A stretch of 64,000 nucleotides of DNA from Kordiimonas aestuarii (lineage in GTDB: Bacteria > Pseudomonadota > Alphaproteobacteria > Sphingomonadales > Kordiimonadaceae), in contig NZ_JAOBPP010000020.1 of the NCBI RefSeq assembly GCF_025574465.1, forward strand, positions 600,549 through 664,548, read 5' to 3'. The stretch's first letter is position 1; each line of letters opens with the position of its first letter. This document shows positions 17,955 to 27,539 of the stretch, one piece after another. The translations under genes were made by a program, and so were the position numbers. A model generated the notes under the pieces. The model saw only the letters and a list, made by a program, of their open reading frames with translations. It was not told where the DNA came from and did no database searches.

Positions 17955-20900
17955 ATGCGTATCGAACGCCAATTTACGAAAGATGTGTCTTGCCCATATG
18001 CAGGCATGGACTGGCGCACAGCTGTGAGCGAAATCAGGAATCCGGATGGGTCCATCGTCTTTCATATGGACAGTGTCGAGGTGCCGACAAGCTGGAGCCA
18101 GGTGGCGACCGATATTATCGCACAGAAATATTTCCGCAAAGCGGGTGTGCCACAGGCACTCAAAGCCGTTGAAGAAAATAATGTGCCTAGCTGGTTATGG
18201 CGTCAGAAAGCCGATGACGAAGCCCTCGCAGAATTGCCGAATGAGGAGCGTTACGGCGCGGAAACCAGTGCGAAGCAGGTTTTTGACCGTCTGGCAGGCA
18301 CATGGACCTACTGGGGATGGAAAGGTGGCTATTTCGACGGTGAAGCCGATGCCCGCACATTCTACGACGAAATGCGCTTCATGCTGGCAAACCAGATGGC
18401 GGCCCCGAACAGCCCTCAATGGTTCAACACCGGGCTTTACTGGGCATATGGCATCGACGGCCCTGCTCAGGGCCATCATTATGTGGATTTCGAGACCGGC
18501 AAGCTGGTGAAATCCAAAAGCGCCTATGAGCACCCGCAGCCGCATGCGTGTTTTATCCAGAGTGTATCCGATGATCTCGTCAACGACGGGGGCATCATGG
18601 ACCTCTGGACCCGCGAAGCCCGTCTGTTCAAGTACGGCTCCGGCACAGGCTCAAACTTCTCCAACATTCGCGGTAATGGTGAAGCCCTGTCCGGCGGCGG
18701 TAAGTCGTCTGGCCTGATGAGCTTTCTCAAAATTGGCGACCGCGCCGCAGGTGCCATCAAATCTGGTGGCACCACACGCCGTGCCGCCAAGATGGTTGTC
18801 GTTGATATCGACCACCCCGATATTGAAGAATTCATAAACTGGAAGGTTGTGGAAGAACAAAAGGTTGCTGCACTTGTTTCAGGTTCAAAATTAAATGAAA
18901 TTCACCTGAACCGCATCATCAAGGCCTGCCATGACGGCAAAACCGAGATGGGAGATGCAGCGTTTGAGCCCAAGGAAAATAAAGACCTCAAGAAAGAGAT
19001 CGTCGCCGCACGCAAGGTGATGATTCCCGAAAACTACGTCCAGCGTGTGATCCAGTTTGCCAAGCAGGGTTATACCGCCATTGAGTTCAAGACCTATAAT
19101 ACGGACTGGGATTCGGACGCCTACCTGACTGTTTCGGGGCAGAACTCAAACAACTCCATCCGCGTAAGCGATGACTTCATGCAGGCGATCAAAAACGGTG
19201 GCGAGTGGCACCTTACCAGCCGCCGGGATGGCACGGTTACGAAAACGATCAAGGCGGAAGACCTGTGGCGCGACGTGGGCCATGCCGCCTGGGCGTGCGC
19301 CGACCCGGGCATCCAGTTCCACACCACAATCAATGACTGGCACACCTGTCCTGCGTCAGGTGATATCCGCGCGTCGAACCCCTGTTCGGAATATATGTTC
19401 CTGGACGATACGGCCTGCAACCTCGCGTCCCTGAACCTCATGACCTTCCGCGCCAAGGATGGCGGCTTCAAGGTTGACGGCTTCAAGCACGCAGTGCGCC
19501 TATGGACGATGGTGCTGGAAATTTCCGTGCTGATGGCGCAGTTCCCATCCAAGGAAATAGCAAAACTGTCATATGAATTCCGTACGCTTGGCCTCGGTTA
19601 CGCCAACATTGGCGGCCTTCTGATGAGCCTTGGCCTTGGCTACGACAGCGACAAGGGCCGCGCGCTCTGCGGTGCCATCACTGCACTGATGACCGGTGAA
19701 AGCTATGCCACCTCTGCTGAGATGGCGTCTGAGCTTGGTGCATTCCCCGGGTACAAGAAAAACGCCGACCATATGCTGCGTGTTATCCGCAATCATCGCC
19801 GCGCGGCTTATGGTCAGGACGATGGCTACGAGAAGCTGAACACAAACCCGGTCCCGCTGGACATCGAAGGTTGCCCGGATAAGGCGGTGGCAATCGCCGC
19901 CGCTGAAGCATGGGACCGTGCGCTGGAAATCGGTGAGGAACATGGCTTCCGAAACGCGCAAACGTCCGTGATTGCGCCCACAGGCACTATTGGCCTTGTC
20001 ATGGACTGCGATACGACCGGCATTGAGCCGGACTTCGCCCTTGTGAAATTCAAAAAGCTGGCCGGCGGTGGGTATTTCAAGATTATCAACCGTATCGTGC
20101 CACAGGCACTGACCGTGCTTGGTTATTCCCCGGCACAGCTTGAGGATATCGCGCGCTACGCTGTAGGTCATGGTACACTCAAGGACGCGCCGGCGATTAA
20201 CCACGCCACACTGCGCGCCAAGGGTTTCGGCGACCGCGAGATTGACCTCGTGGAAGAGCAACTAAAAAATGCGTTTGACATCAAGTTTGTGTTTAACCAG
20301 TGGACTCTGGGCACCGACTTCTGCCGTGAGACGCTGGGCATCAGCGAACTTGACCTGAGCGACTTCAACTTTGACCTTCTGGCTGCCATTGGCTTCACCA
20401 GGAAAGAAATCAGTGAAGCTAACCTGTTCTGCTGTGGCTCCATGACGCTCGAGGGCGCGCCACATCTGAAAGAGAAGCATTATTCCGTTTTTGACTGCGC
20501 CAACGCGTGTGGCAAAGTCGGCAAACGCTTCCTCTCATGGGAAAGCCATATCCGCATGATGGCGGCCGCGCAGCCGTTTATTTCCGGCGCCATTTCCAAA
20601 ACCATCAACATGCCGAACAATGCGGACGTTGACGACTGCATGGCAGCCTACGAGCTTAGCTGGTCACTGGCACTCAAGGCCAACGCGCTGTACCGCGACG
20701 GCTCGAAACTCAGCCAGCCACTAAACTCTTCGCTGCTTGATGACGCAGACCTCGAGGAAGATTTCGACGAAAAATCAATGCCCGAAAAGGCCGAAATCGT
20801 TGCCGAACGCATTGTCGAGCGTATTGTGGAAGTTGAACGCGTCGGAGCGGCAAGTCGTAAACGCCTGCCCGAACGCCGCAAGGGCTATACCCAGAAAGCC

Positions 20901-21623
20901 ATTGTCGGTGGCCACAAGGTTTACCTGCGCACCGGCGAATATGATGACGGGTCCGTGGGGGAAATCTTCATCGACATGCACAAGGAAGGTGCCGCCTTCC
21001 GCAGCCTGATGAACAATTTTGCCATCGCGATCTCGATCGGCTTGCAGTATGGCGTGCCGCTGGAAGAATTTGTCGATGCCTTCACCTTCACGCGCTTCGA
21101 GCCTTTTGGCCGTGTAGAGGGTAACGAAACCATCAAGATGGCAACGTCCCTTCTGGATTATATCTTCCGCGAACTGGCAATCTCCTACCTTGGTAGAGAC
21201 GACCTTGCCCACGCCACACCTGCTGACTTCGCACCAGACACCACCGGGCGCGGCGACGCAGGCGACGGCTTGCCGCAGCTAGACGATGAAGTGACGGAAG
21301 CCCTTGAACGTGTTCAGAAATTTGCAAGTTCCGGTTATGTACGCGGCAGCAATCTTGTTGTCCTTAAAAGCAAAAGCCAAAAAGACGACAAGGAGCTTGA
21401 AACCGTTGCCTTAGCCACCGGCACCCACGGTGCCACCAGCAGCGTTTCCATTGGTTCCGCAATGGCTAATGGCGGTACTGACGCGACCGCAGACGCCCGC
21501 GTTGCGGCCCGCATGAAAGGCTATGAGGGCGATGCCTGTGGCGAATGCGGAAACTTCACACTGGTTCGCAATGGCACTTGTTTGAAATGCGACACCTGCG
21601 GTGGCACAAGCGGCTGTAGCTAA
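17955..21623 (+). CDS. nrdJ: adenosylcobalamin-dependent ribonucleotide reductase (class II)
   Basis: Makes deoxyribonucleotides by B12-dependent radical chemistry, without oxygen requirement. ATG 17955, eight bases after GGGGGAA, gives about 1222 residues, the size of the long proteobacterial NrdJ. Visible: [23 protein letters not shown], substrate-site [20 protein letters not shown] (catalytic Cys/Glu region), [20 protein letters not shown], and a C-terminal zinc-ribbon-like tail CGECGNF...[13 protein letters not shown] with paired cysteines for re-reduction. Two NrdR-like boxes upstream suggest repression when dNTP/ATP is high. No nrdAB is in the window. A double hairpin follows. Confidence 0.95.
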   Translation: MRIERQFTKDVSCPYAGMDWRTAVSEIRNPDGSIVFHMDSVEVPTSWSQVATDIIAQKYFRKAGVPQALKAVEENNVPSWLWRQKADDEALAELPNEERYGAETSAKQVFDRLAGTWTYWGWKGGYFDGEADARTFYDEMRFMLANQMAAPNSPQWFNTGLYWAYGIDGPAQGHHYVDFETGKLVKSKSAYEHPQPHACFIQSVSDDLVNDGGIMDLWTREARLFKYGSGTGSNFSNIRGNGEALSGGGKSSGLMSFLKIGDRAAGAIKSGGTTRRAAKMVVVDIDHPDIEEFINWKVVEEQKVAALVSGSKLNEIHLNRIIKACHDGKTEMGDAAFEPKENKDLKKEIVAARKVMIPENYVQRVIQFAKQGYTAIEFKTYNTDWDSDAYLTVSGQNSNNSIRVSDDFMQAIKNGGEWHLTSRRDGTVTKTIKAEDLWRDVGHAAWACADPGIQFHTTINDWHTCPASGDIRASNPCSEYMFLDDTACNLASLNLMTFRAKDGGFKVDGFKHAVRLWTMVLEISVLMAQFPSKEIAKLSYEFRTLGLGYANIGGLLMSLGLGYDSDKGRALCGAITALMTGESYATSAEMASELGAFPGYKKNADHMLRVIRNHRRAAYGQDDGYEKLNTNPVPLDIEGCPDKAVAIAAAEAWDRALEIGEEHGFRNAQTSVIAPTGTIGLVMDCDTTGIEPDFALVKFKKLAGGGYFKIINRIVPQALTVLGYSPAQLEDIARYAVGHGTLKDAPAINHATLRAKGFGDREIDLVEEQLKNAFDIKFVFNQWTLGTDFCRETLGISELDLSDFNFDLLAAIGFTRKEISEANLFCCGSMTLEGAPHLKEKHYSVFDCANACGKVGKRFLSWESHIRMMAAAQPFISGAISKTINMPNNADVDDCMAAYELSWSLALKANALYRDGSKLSQPLNSSLLDDADLEEDFDEKSMPEKAEIVAERIVERIVEVERVGAASRKRLPERRKGYTQKAIVGGHKVYLRTGEYDDGSVGEIFIDMHKEGAAFRSLMNNFAIAISIGLQYGVPLEEFVDAFTFTRFEPFGRVEGNETIKMATSLLDYIFRELAISYLGRDDLAHATPADFAPDTTGRGDAGDGLPQLDDEVTEALERVQKFASSGYVRGSNLVVLKSKSQKDDKELETVALATGTHGATSSVSIGSAMANGGTDATADARVAARMKGYEGDACGECGNFTLVRNGTCLKCDTCGGTSGCS

Positions 21624-21637
21624 GGCACAGAAGTTTT

Positions 21638-21702
21638 ACCACCCACTAACCCGTCCCAGTGGGTGGTTATCTCGGGGAAGGTCCTGCCTTCCCCCTTTTT
21701 TT
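21638..21702 (+). terminator. nrdJ double-hairpin terminator
   Basis: First hairpin: ACCACCCAC (21638-21646) with GTGGGTGGT (21659-21667). Second: GGGGAAGG (21674-21681) with CCTTCCCC (21687-21694), then a T-run to 21702. Confidence 0.9.
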
Positions 21703-21864
21703 GTCCGACTTTGATACACTTTGAAATAGATGTGTTGATTTTGTTGTTTTTTTTCCGGTTGCAGGATTATCCTTTACCAAATTTTTACCCTGCGGTGATG
21801 AACTGCAGTTTGTGGCTGGGGGTCACAGCATTATAATTTTGGGTATTTCAGGGTGGAGCCGACA

Positions 21865-23631
21865 GTGGCGGACACACAGAGAAAAAAGGTATCGCCGATT
21901 GACGATACCGCAAACGGGGCTGCTCGTACCGCGCGCATCGTCAATACGTCCGCCGTGGTTGAACGGCTTCCTGTTGGCGTTTTGGTGTGCAACGTCACCA
22001 GCGCCAATGTGATTGAAGCGCTGTTTGTGAATCATTTCGCCCGCGAGGTGTTCTCACTTCAGGAAACAACCCCCCTTCCCTGCCCGCTTGATACCATCTG
22101 GAATTCCGCCGACAACCATGTGCTGTCAGGGCAGATCCTGGAAGTTTTCCGCACAGCCCGCGACACCACATTTGAGTGGAGCATCCGCGCCGGTGTGATT
22201 GAACGTTTCCTCTCATCCCATCTGATGCCCTTGCTTGATCATGAAGGCAACGTCTTCCAGGTTATCTGTACCATTGAAGATCAAACCGCCGAGAAACTGG
22301 CGGAACGTAACCTGCTGCATCATGCGTTTCATGACGCGTTGACCGGACAGCCCAACAGGGTGCTGTTTCGCAACAAGCTCGAAGAGGCGGTTTCCGACTG
22401 CCAGCGCGAAGGGCACCAGACCGGCTGTGCCGTCCTGATCATCAACATTGACCGTTTTCAGCAGATCAATGAAAGCTTCGGCCACAGTGCCGGGGATCGT
22501 TTCCTCATTTCAATGGCTTCGACCCTTCGCCGCTGCATCCGAAGCTCTGACACGCTGGCCCGGTTATCAGGCGACGAATTTGCGATCCTTGTTTCCCGCT
22601 TCAAGGACGTCGAAGAGGTGGAGATGATCTCCCGCCGTGTGCATGCAGCTATGCAGCAGCCCTATGACCTGGACGGGAACGAGGTATTCACCTCTGTATC
22701 AATCGGCGTGGCCACCACGCTTTCAAGTTCTACCCACCCCGAAGACCTGATCCGTGATGCAGACTTCGCGATGCACCGTGCGAAAGGTGCTGGCAAGGCC
22801 CGCACAGAGATTTATCACCGGGATTCACACCAGCGCGCGCGTTCCCAGTTTCATCTGGAAACCGAACTCCGCCGCGCCGTTGAGCGAAGCGAACTGGAAC
22901 TCTATTATCAGCCGATCATTGACCTCAAAACATCGGAGCTACATGGTTTCGAGGGACTGACCCGCTGGTTTCACAAAGAACGCGGTTTTGTTTCACCGGT
23001 AGAGTTCATTCCACTTGCGGAAGAAACCGGGGTGATCGTCAACCTTGGCCGCTGGGCCATCAAGGCCGCCTGCCTGCAAATCAAATCCTGGCTTGACGAA
23101 ATGGGCCCCGAAAAAGCCGTCCCAATCAATGTCAATGTCTCGGGCATTCAGTTTGCGCGCGACAACGTGGCGTCAGTTGTTGAGAAAGCCCTGGAGGAAA
23201 GCGGTATCGACGGCCGCTTCCTGCGTATCGAGCTGACGGAAAGCGCCATCATGGCTAACCCCATGCGCATTTCTGAATCGCTGCAACGCATCAGGAAACT
23301 GGGCGTGAAGGTCGCCCTTGATGACTTTGGGACCGGCTATTCGTCGCTAAACTACCTCCACCAGTTCCCGATAGACGTGATCAAGATCGACCGCAGTTTC
23401 ATCAACCAGCTTGAGCGTGGCAATGCGCCATACAAGATCCTTCATATGATTGGCATGCTGGCTGCCAGTCTTGGTCACGAGGTTGTTGCCGAAGGACTGG
23501 AAGATATCGACCACATCGAAATGCTGCGCACCCTTGAGTTTGGATTTGGTCAGGGTTTCTATTTCTCAAAACCGATAAAGGGCACTGAAGCCACTCAGAT
23601 TGTACGCGGCGACCTGCCGTGGTCGAAATAA
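21865..23631 (+). CDS. PAS-GGDEF-EAL cyclic-di-GMP signalling protein
   Basis: 588 residues. A PAS-like sensor (about 25-145) leads into a GGDEF domain with SGDEF at 235-239 (a variant still compatible with diguanylate cyclase activity) and an EAL domain whose signature reads E363-G-L (GFEGLTRW), with the later DDFGTGYSSLNYL motif intact. No membrane segment, so it is cytoplasmic. Start GTG 21865 follows GGAG by six bases; another in-frame GTG at 21853 is the alternative. Whether it makes or breaks c-di-GMP cannot be told: both sites have one first-position or middle-position change. No clear operon partner. Confidence 0.9.
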   Translation: MADTQRKKVSPIDDTANGAARTARIVNTSAVVERLPVGVLVCNVTSANVIEALFVNHFAREVFSLQETTPLPCPLDTIWNSADNHVLSGQILEVFRTARDTTFEWSIRAGVIERFLSSHLMPLLDHEGNVFQVICTIEDQTAEKLAERNLLHHAFHDALTGQPNRVLFRNKLEEAVSDCQREGHQTGCAVLIINIDRFQQINESFGHSAGDRFLISMASTLRRCIRSSDTLARLSGDEFAILVSRFKDVEEVEMISRRVHAAMQQPYDLDGNEVFTSVSIGVATTLSSSTHPEDLIRDADFAMHRAKGAGKARTEIYHRDSHQRARSQFHLETELRRAVERSELELYYQPIIDLKTSELHGFEGLTRWFHKERGFVSPVEFIPLAEETGVIVNLGRWAIKAACLQIKSWLDEMGPEKAVPINVNVSGIQFARDNVASVVEKALEESGIDGRFLRIELTESAIMANPMRISESLQRIRKLGVKVALDDFGTGYSSLNYLHQFPIDVIKIDRSFINQLERGNAPYKILHMIGMLAASLGHEVVAEGLEDIDHIEMLRTLEFGFGQGFYFSKPIKGTEATQIVRGDLPWSK

Positions 23632-23739
23632 GACGCGGACGTAAGCGTAACACACAAGCTTGAACTGCACCTTGAACTGCGCGGTGTGCCACACCACATG
23701 GTTCATTATAGCAATCCGTTATATGAACACAGGTGAGCA

Positions 23740-24471
23740 ATGAGCGAGGAAACAGGGACTACATCGAATAGCGACGCGGAGAAACCCGCGGCTGCACCCA
23801 AAAAGGCAGCAGCAAGGAAACCTGCCGCCAAAAAGGCCGCGCCGAAGAAGACCGGCGCAAGCAGCAGCAAAAAGCCTGTACGCACAACCACACCGACCAA
23901 AGCGGCAGCGGGCGGAACATCTGCGCGAAAAAAAACGCACGCTAAAGCTGCTGGCGCCAAAGCGTCGTCTGCTAAAAAGGCCTCGGTAACGCCCAAAACA
24001 GCAGCTGAAACAACGGCCTCTACCGCCGCAGCCACCGCTAGCGCACCGCAGCATGGCGACGTTTTTGAAGAGACAGCAGGCAGCGATACGATTAGGGCGT
24101 CCGCACAACGAGATAGTGGCGCCAACCAATCCTTCACCGGTGGCACCCGCGAAGGCAGCACCGCGACTGATGACCCCTATTCCGCTGACAGGATAGCGTC
24201 GGAGCTGCGCAACAAGGACTGGCGGCATGTCTTCGCCCGTGCTGCGTTCACGCTCTTTTACATGTTCGCATCCTGGATTGCGATTGTGCTTGGTGTCGGG
24301 TTGACCATCGTCCAGTTCCTGATCTATCTGGTCAGCGGGACCGGCAATGACGTGATCCGCCGCGCGATCCTCTGTATCGGGCACTATATCGGCGACGTGG
24401 CAATTTATGTCAGCTTCGCCAGCGATGACCGTCCCTTCCCCTTCGGGAAAGACCTCCCGGAAGGCGAATAG
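23740..24471 (+). CDS. histone-H1-like basic tail fused to DUF4389 membrane domain
   Basis: 243 residues. The first 100 are Lys/Ala/Pro-rich with repeated KPAAKK/AAPKK units, like bacterial histone H1-like proteins. From about 145 (YSADRIASELRNKDWRHVF) comes a DUF4389 domain with two hydrophobic segments (FTLFYMFASWIAIVLGVGLT and VQFLIYLVSG), ending in the family-typical FASDDRPFPFGKDLP. Function unknown: DUF4389 proteins are small membrane proteins; the basic tail could contact nucleic acid or acidic lipids, which is inference. Good ribosome binding site AGGTGAG. It stands alone between the GGDEF/EAL gene and a hairpin at 24502. Confidence 0.75.
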   Translation: MSEETGTTSNSDAEKPAAAPKKAAARKPAAKKAAPKKTGASSSKKPVRTTTPTKAAAGGTSARKKTHAKAAGAKASSAKKASVTPKTAAETTASTAAATASAPQHGDVFEETAGSDTIRASAQRDSGANQSFTGGTREGSTATDDPYSADRIASELRNKDWRHVFARAAFTLFYMFASWIAIVLGVGLTIVQFLIYLVSGTGNDVIRRAILCIGHYIGDVAIYVSFASDDRPFPFGKDLPEGE

Positions 24472-24501
24472 AGATCAGAGAGAGCGCGGCATTTGACTGA
24501 G

Positions 24502-24521
24502 GGGCGCCACTGGCGCCCTTC
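24502..24521. terminator. possible bidirectional terminator
   Basis: GGGCGCCA (24502-24509) and TGGCGCCC (24511-24518), with a poor T-run; it lies between the converging DUF4389 gene and a small minus-strand frame. Confidence 0.45.
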
Positions 24522-24528
24522 TCCGTGC

Positions 24529-24624
24529 CTAAAGGCCAACCGCAGAAAAAAGAGCTTCGGCACCCAGGCGAATAATGATAACGGCCAGAATTGCGGTCAA
24601 TAACCCTTTCACAAAATCAATCAT
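24529..24624 (-). CDS. possible 31-residue membrane peptide
   Basis: A short frame starting six bases after the stop of the glycerophosphodiesterase gene, on the same strand. Residues about 8-30 are hydrophobic (GLLTAILAVIII, then EALFSAVGL) with charged residues at the start (MIDFVK), as in single-span small membrane proteins. There is no ribosome binding site at ideal distance; GAAGAGG stands about 14 bases upstream, so translation would depend on coupling. No homologue recognised. Confidence 0.4.
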   Translation of the reverse strand: MIDFVKGLLTAILAVIIIRLGAEALFSAVGL

Positions 24625-24630
24625 CTAGCG

Positions 24631-25635
24631 TCAGTCAACCTCTTCTGGTCCAGCCCTTAGCAGGCGAAAACTGTTGCGGGCCTGTATCGCAGTGTCGGGA
24701 AAATCGGCAAAGACACCGTCAACCCCAAGAGCAAACATCAACTTAAGCTCCTCGTCAACCGAGTTGATCATGTCCGGCACCTCGTCGTTGCGGATGGTCC
24801 AGACATGGACTTTCAGGCCCATATTGTGTGCATCTTCAATAATGCTGGTGGGGCGGCCCCTGGCATCTATGAGAAGCGCTTTGTTGATGCCGATGCCGTC
24901 GATCTCGCCGCCGTACAGCTGCAACGGTACATCCAGTTTATAATGCTTGCTTCCAGCGTCTTTCCTGCCCTCGATCAACCAGATTAATGCCGCCTGTGTC
25001 TTTCCCTTGAGGCTGACAAGATAATCACCATTAAAGCACTGGAAATAAAGAGGAATGCCGGCTTCCAGAACTTCCGAAAACCCTTTCAACAATGCATCTG
25101 TCGGGTCAAGGCCCATTTGAATGAACAGTTCAGGCCGTTTGAGTTCCACATAAAGCCCCGCGTCCTCCCCCTCCGCTTTCGCGGCTCGCATCAGGGCGAT
25201 GATCTCGTCGAAAGTGGGGACTGTTTCAAGGCCGTCGAATGTCTGGCCCCGGCTCTGGCGTGGCTGGAGCGCCTTCAGCGTCTTCAGCTCTGCCAAGGTG
25301 AAGTCAAAAACGTACCAGTCTTCATGGCCTTCAAGCGTGCGCTTCCTGCCCGCGAATTCGGGATGGTCGGCGACATCGGTGGTGTGCGACAAATAAACAT
25401 CGTGCCGGGCAACCAGATGACCGTCTTTGGTCATCACAAGGTCAGGTTCGATATAGTCCGCGCCTTGCGCAAGGCCAACCTTGTAGGACATGAGCGTATG
25501 CTCAGGCCGGTAACCGCTGGCGCCCCTGTGCGCGATAACGATTGCAGCCTCTTCCCCGAGCGCCATATTGTCTGCCATTACCGCACTCCCCGACATGGTC
25601 AACACCAGCCAGCTCAAAACCAGTTTAAAACCCAC
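24631..25635 (-). CDS. glycerophosphodiester phosphodiesterase, secreted (GlpQ type)
   Basis: Hydrolyses glycerophosphodiesters to glycerol-3-phosphate and alcohol, in the periplasm. Start GTG 25635, seven bases after AGGGG, gives a clean signal peptide (about 1-22, ending AVMA) and 334 residues. GDPD motifs: IAHRGASGYRPEHT (His, Arg, Glu), YIEPDLVMTKDG and VARHD (metal and catalytic residues), VELKRPE, and the C-terminal HVWTIRNDE and VDGVFADFPD. The frame is open 44 codons further upstream, but that part shows no signal-sequence character. Start choice is the main uncertainty. Confidence 0.88.
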   Translation of the reverse strand: MGFKLVLSWLVLTMSGSAVMADNMALGEEAAIVIAHRGASGYRPEHTLMSYKVGLAQGADYIEPDLVMTKDGHLVARHDVYLSHTTDVADHPEFAGRKRTLEGHEDWYVFDFTLAELKTLKALQPRQSRGQTFDGLETVPTFDEIIALMRAAKAEGEDAGLYVELKRPELFIQMGLDPTDALLKGFSEVLEAGIPLYFQCFNGDYLVSLKGKTQAALIWLIEGRKDAGSKHYKLDVPLQLYGGEIDGIGINKALLIDARGRPTSIIEDAHNMGLKVHVWTIRNDEVPDMINSVDEELKLMFALGVDGVFADFPDTAIQARNSFRLLRAGPEEVD

Positions 25636-25781
25636 CAGACATCCCCTGAAAAAACTTACATGGACTGTAAAGCTAGCTCGCTGACGTGACAAGAATAAGA
25701 CTGTTTTTTCGTCGACATAAACATTCAAGACTTGACGGTCCAGTAAATACGCGCCTCTATAATGCATAAGGGAAGATTATT

Positions 25782-26219
25782 ATGGATCCAGTACAGGTTT
25801 TAGGCTCGCTTGCAGCCATTTTACTGTTGGCTTTTATCGCCATGCGCATGTTCCCCGTGAAAGCGCCGCTTGATGACGGCAAGGTCACGCGGAACCTGCA
25901 GCGGTATGAACCCGACGCAAAAATCAGCGAGATATATCTGACCGAAGACTGCAAAGCCGCCCTCATTCAGCTTCAGGCGCCAGCCAACGCGCTGGGGCTA
26001 ACCGTGCAACTGGGCGACCGTGTGGTTTGCCGCGTGATTACGGGCCAGGATATCAAGCGCGCCGATATCAGCCATGGCAAGCTTGTCATCCACTTCGATG
26101 ATTATACCCAGCCCGCCATCAAACTGGCGTACGGCACCGAGGTGTTGCCCAAGGTGCAGGACCTTGTAAACACCGTCGCCACGTCTGGGCCGACAAAGGA
26201 TATGCACCATGCCGCTTGA
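25782..26219 (+). CDS. small membrane-anchored protein of unknown function
   Basis: Not recognised. 145 residues with one N-terminal membrane segment (VLGSLAAILLLAFIAMRMF, about 6-24) and a soluble remainder with two cysteines and alternating beta-like stretches (VQLGDRVVCRVITGQDI, KLVIHFDDY). Its last 11 bases overlap the start of the fatty acid hydroxylase gene, so it is translated together with it; a role linked to that enzyme is inference. Confidence 0.7.
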   Translation: MDPVQVLGSLAAILLLAFIAMRMFPVKAPLDDGKVTRNLQRYEPDAKISEIYLTEDCKAALIQLQAPANALGLTVQLGDRVVCRVITGQDIKRADISHGKLVIHFDDYTQPAIKLAYGTEVLPKVQDLVNTVATSGPTKDMHHAA

Positions 26220-27159
26220 ACTTGCCAAACCCACAGAACTGGCAGTGCCTGCTTTTGTGCTTTTTGTACTGGTGGAGATGATCTACGGCTGGCGCACGGG
26301 ACGTGCGAAATTTGAAGGCAAGGACGCCCTCACCTCCTTGACCATGGGGCTTGGCAGCACCGTCTCCGGTGCGTTGACGGCAGGCCTCTTTTTTGTGCTC
26401 AGTTACTGGATTTGGGAAAACTTCCGCATTTTCGACCTTGGTGCCGGTGTTTGGGTTTTTGTGCTCGCCTTCGCGCTGGATGACTTTGCCTACTATTGGG
26501 TCCATCGCTTCGGGCACCGCATGCGCTGGATGTGGGCGGCCCATGTGATCCATCACTCAAGCCAGCATTATAACCTGACAACCGCACTAAGGCAGACGTG
26601 GACGGGCCAGTTCACCCCGGGTTTCCTGTTCAAGGTTCCTCTGTTCCTTTTGGGCATCGAACCGGCGATCGTATTTTTTGTTGCGGCCCTCAACCTGATC
26701 TACCAGTTCTGGATTCATACCGAAGCCATTGGCCGTATGCCGCGCTGGTTTGAAGCCGTGATGAACACCCCAAGCCACCACCGGGTACACCATGCCAACA
26801 ACCCCAAGTATCTGGATGCCAACTATGCTGGTGTATTTATTATCTGGGACAGGATGTTCGGCTCCTTCATCCCCGAAGACAAGGATGAACCCTGCCGGTA
26901 TGGCCTTGTGCGCGACCTTGGCACCTTTAACCCGCTTCGTGTTGCCACGCACGAGTGGGTCGGTATCTTCAGGGATATCTGGCGCGCGAGATCATGGAAA
27001 CACCGCGCCCTGTATCTGCTGGCGCCACCGGGCTGGACACCGGACGGCAGCCGCAAGACAAGCGATATGATCCGCGCCGAATGGCTCGCGCGGCAAGGAA
27101 AAATAACGCATGGTACGGAAGAACCCGAGGCACCGACCGCGCCCCAGGCTGCTGAATAG
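26209..27159 (+). CDS. sterol desaturase / fatty acid hydroxylase family protein
   Basis: Membrane di-iron oxygenase. 316 residues with about four hydrophobic segments and the histidine clusters of the family: HRFGH (about 105), HVIHHSSQH (about 118) and HHRVHH (about 195), plus a further His-rich DANYAG region. Such enzymes hydroxylate or desaturate lipids at the cytoplasmic face. The substrate cannot be told from sequence. It overlaps the upstream small gene by 11 bases. Confidence 0.88.
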   Translation: MPLELAKPTELAVPAFVLFVLVEMIYGWRTGRAKFEGKDALTSLTMGLGSTVSGALTAGLFFVLSYWIWENFRIFDLGAGVWVFVLAFALDDFAYYWVHRFGHRMRWMWAAHVIHHSSQHYNLTTALRQTWTGQFTPGFLFKVPLFLLGIEPAIVFFVAALNLIYQFWIHTEAIGRMPRWFEAVMNTPSHHRVHHANNPKYLDANYAGVFIIWDRMFGSFIPEDKDEPCRYGLVRDLGTFNPLRVATHEWVGIFRDIWRARSWKHRALYLLAPPGWTPDGSRKTSDMIRAEWLARQGKITHGTEEPEAPTAPQAAE

Positions 27160-27164
27160 CCAGG

Positions 27165-27326
27165 TTATTTAGGGCGGTTCGCCGAGACCTTGTCGACAAT
27201 CACGCCGAGAATGCCGCCGACAATACCACCCGCAAGTGCCTCAAGACTGGCGACAAAAGGCAGCCATTTGCCGATGATCGCGCCCAGCACCAGCCCGGCG
27301 AAAACATAAAACCCGATCCGCGTCAT
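27165..27326 (-). CDS. 53-residue glycine-zipper membrane protein
   Basis: Function unknown. MTRIGFYVFAGLVLGAIIG then a second hydrophobic stretch LEALAGGIVGGILGVIVD: two membrane helices with small-residue (Gly/Ala) zipper spacing. Start ATG 27326 is chosen because GGGAGAGCAGGT precedes it directly; the frame is open 15 codons further up, without support. It converges with the hydroxylase gene, with only five bases between the stops. Confidence 0.7.
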   Translation of the reverse strand: MTRIGFYVFAGLVLGAIIGKWLPFVASLEALAGGIVGGILGVIVDKVSANRPK

Positions 27327-27409
27327 ACCTGCTCTCCCTTGTTTCCGCCACTCTGGCAGTCGCCCGCACATATAAACACGGTGCAGTGCACAGTCAATTC
27401 CATCAATTT

Positions 27410-27427
27410 ATTTTGCACTTGCGAAAT
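27410..27427. promoter_or_regulatory. operator-like palindrome upstream of thiolase gene
   Basis: ATTTTGCACTTGCGAAAT: eight-base arms with one mismatch, about 113 bases before the thiolase start. A perfect GTGCAGTGCAC lies nearby at 27381-27391. Which regulator binds is unknown. Confidence 0.35.
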
Positions 27428-27539
27428 AATTGTTTTTTGGCAAAGTGTCGGCAATCAAAATTCGACCCAAGTTTCGAAGCAGAATTCGACAGGCACGCGG
27501 CAACAGCGCACGGCCTTAAAGATCAGAAGGAGAGCCCCA

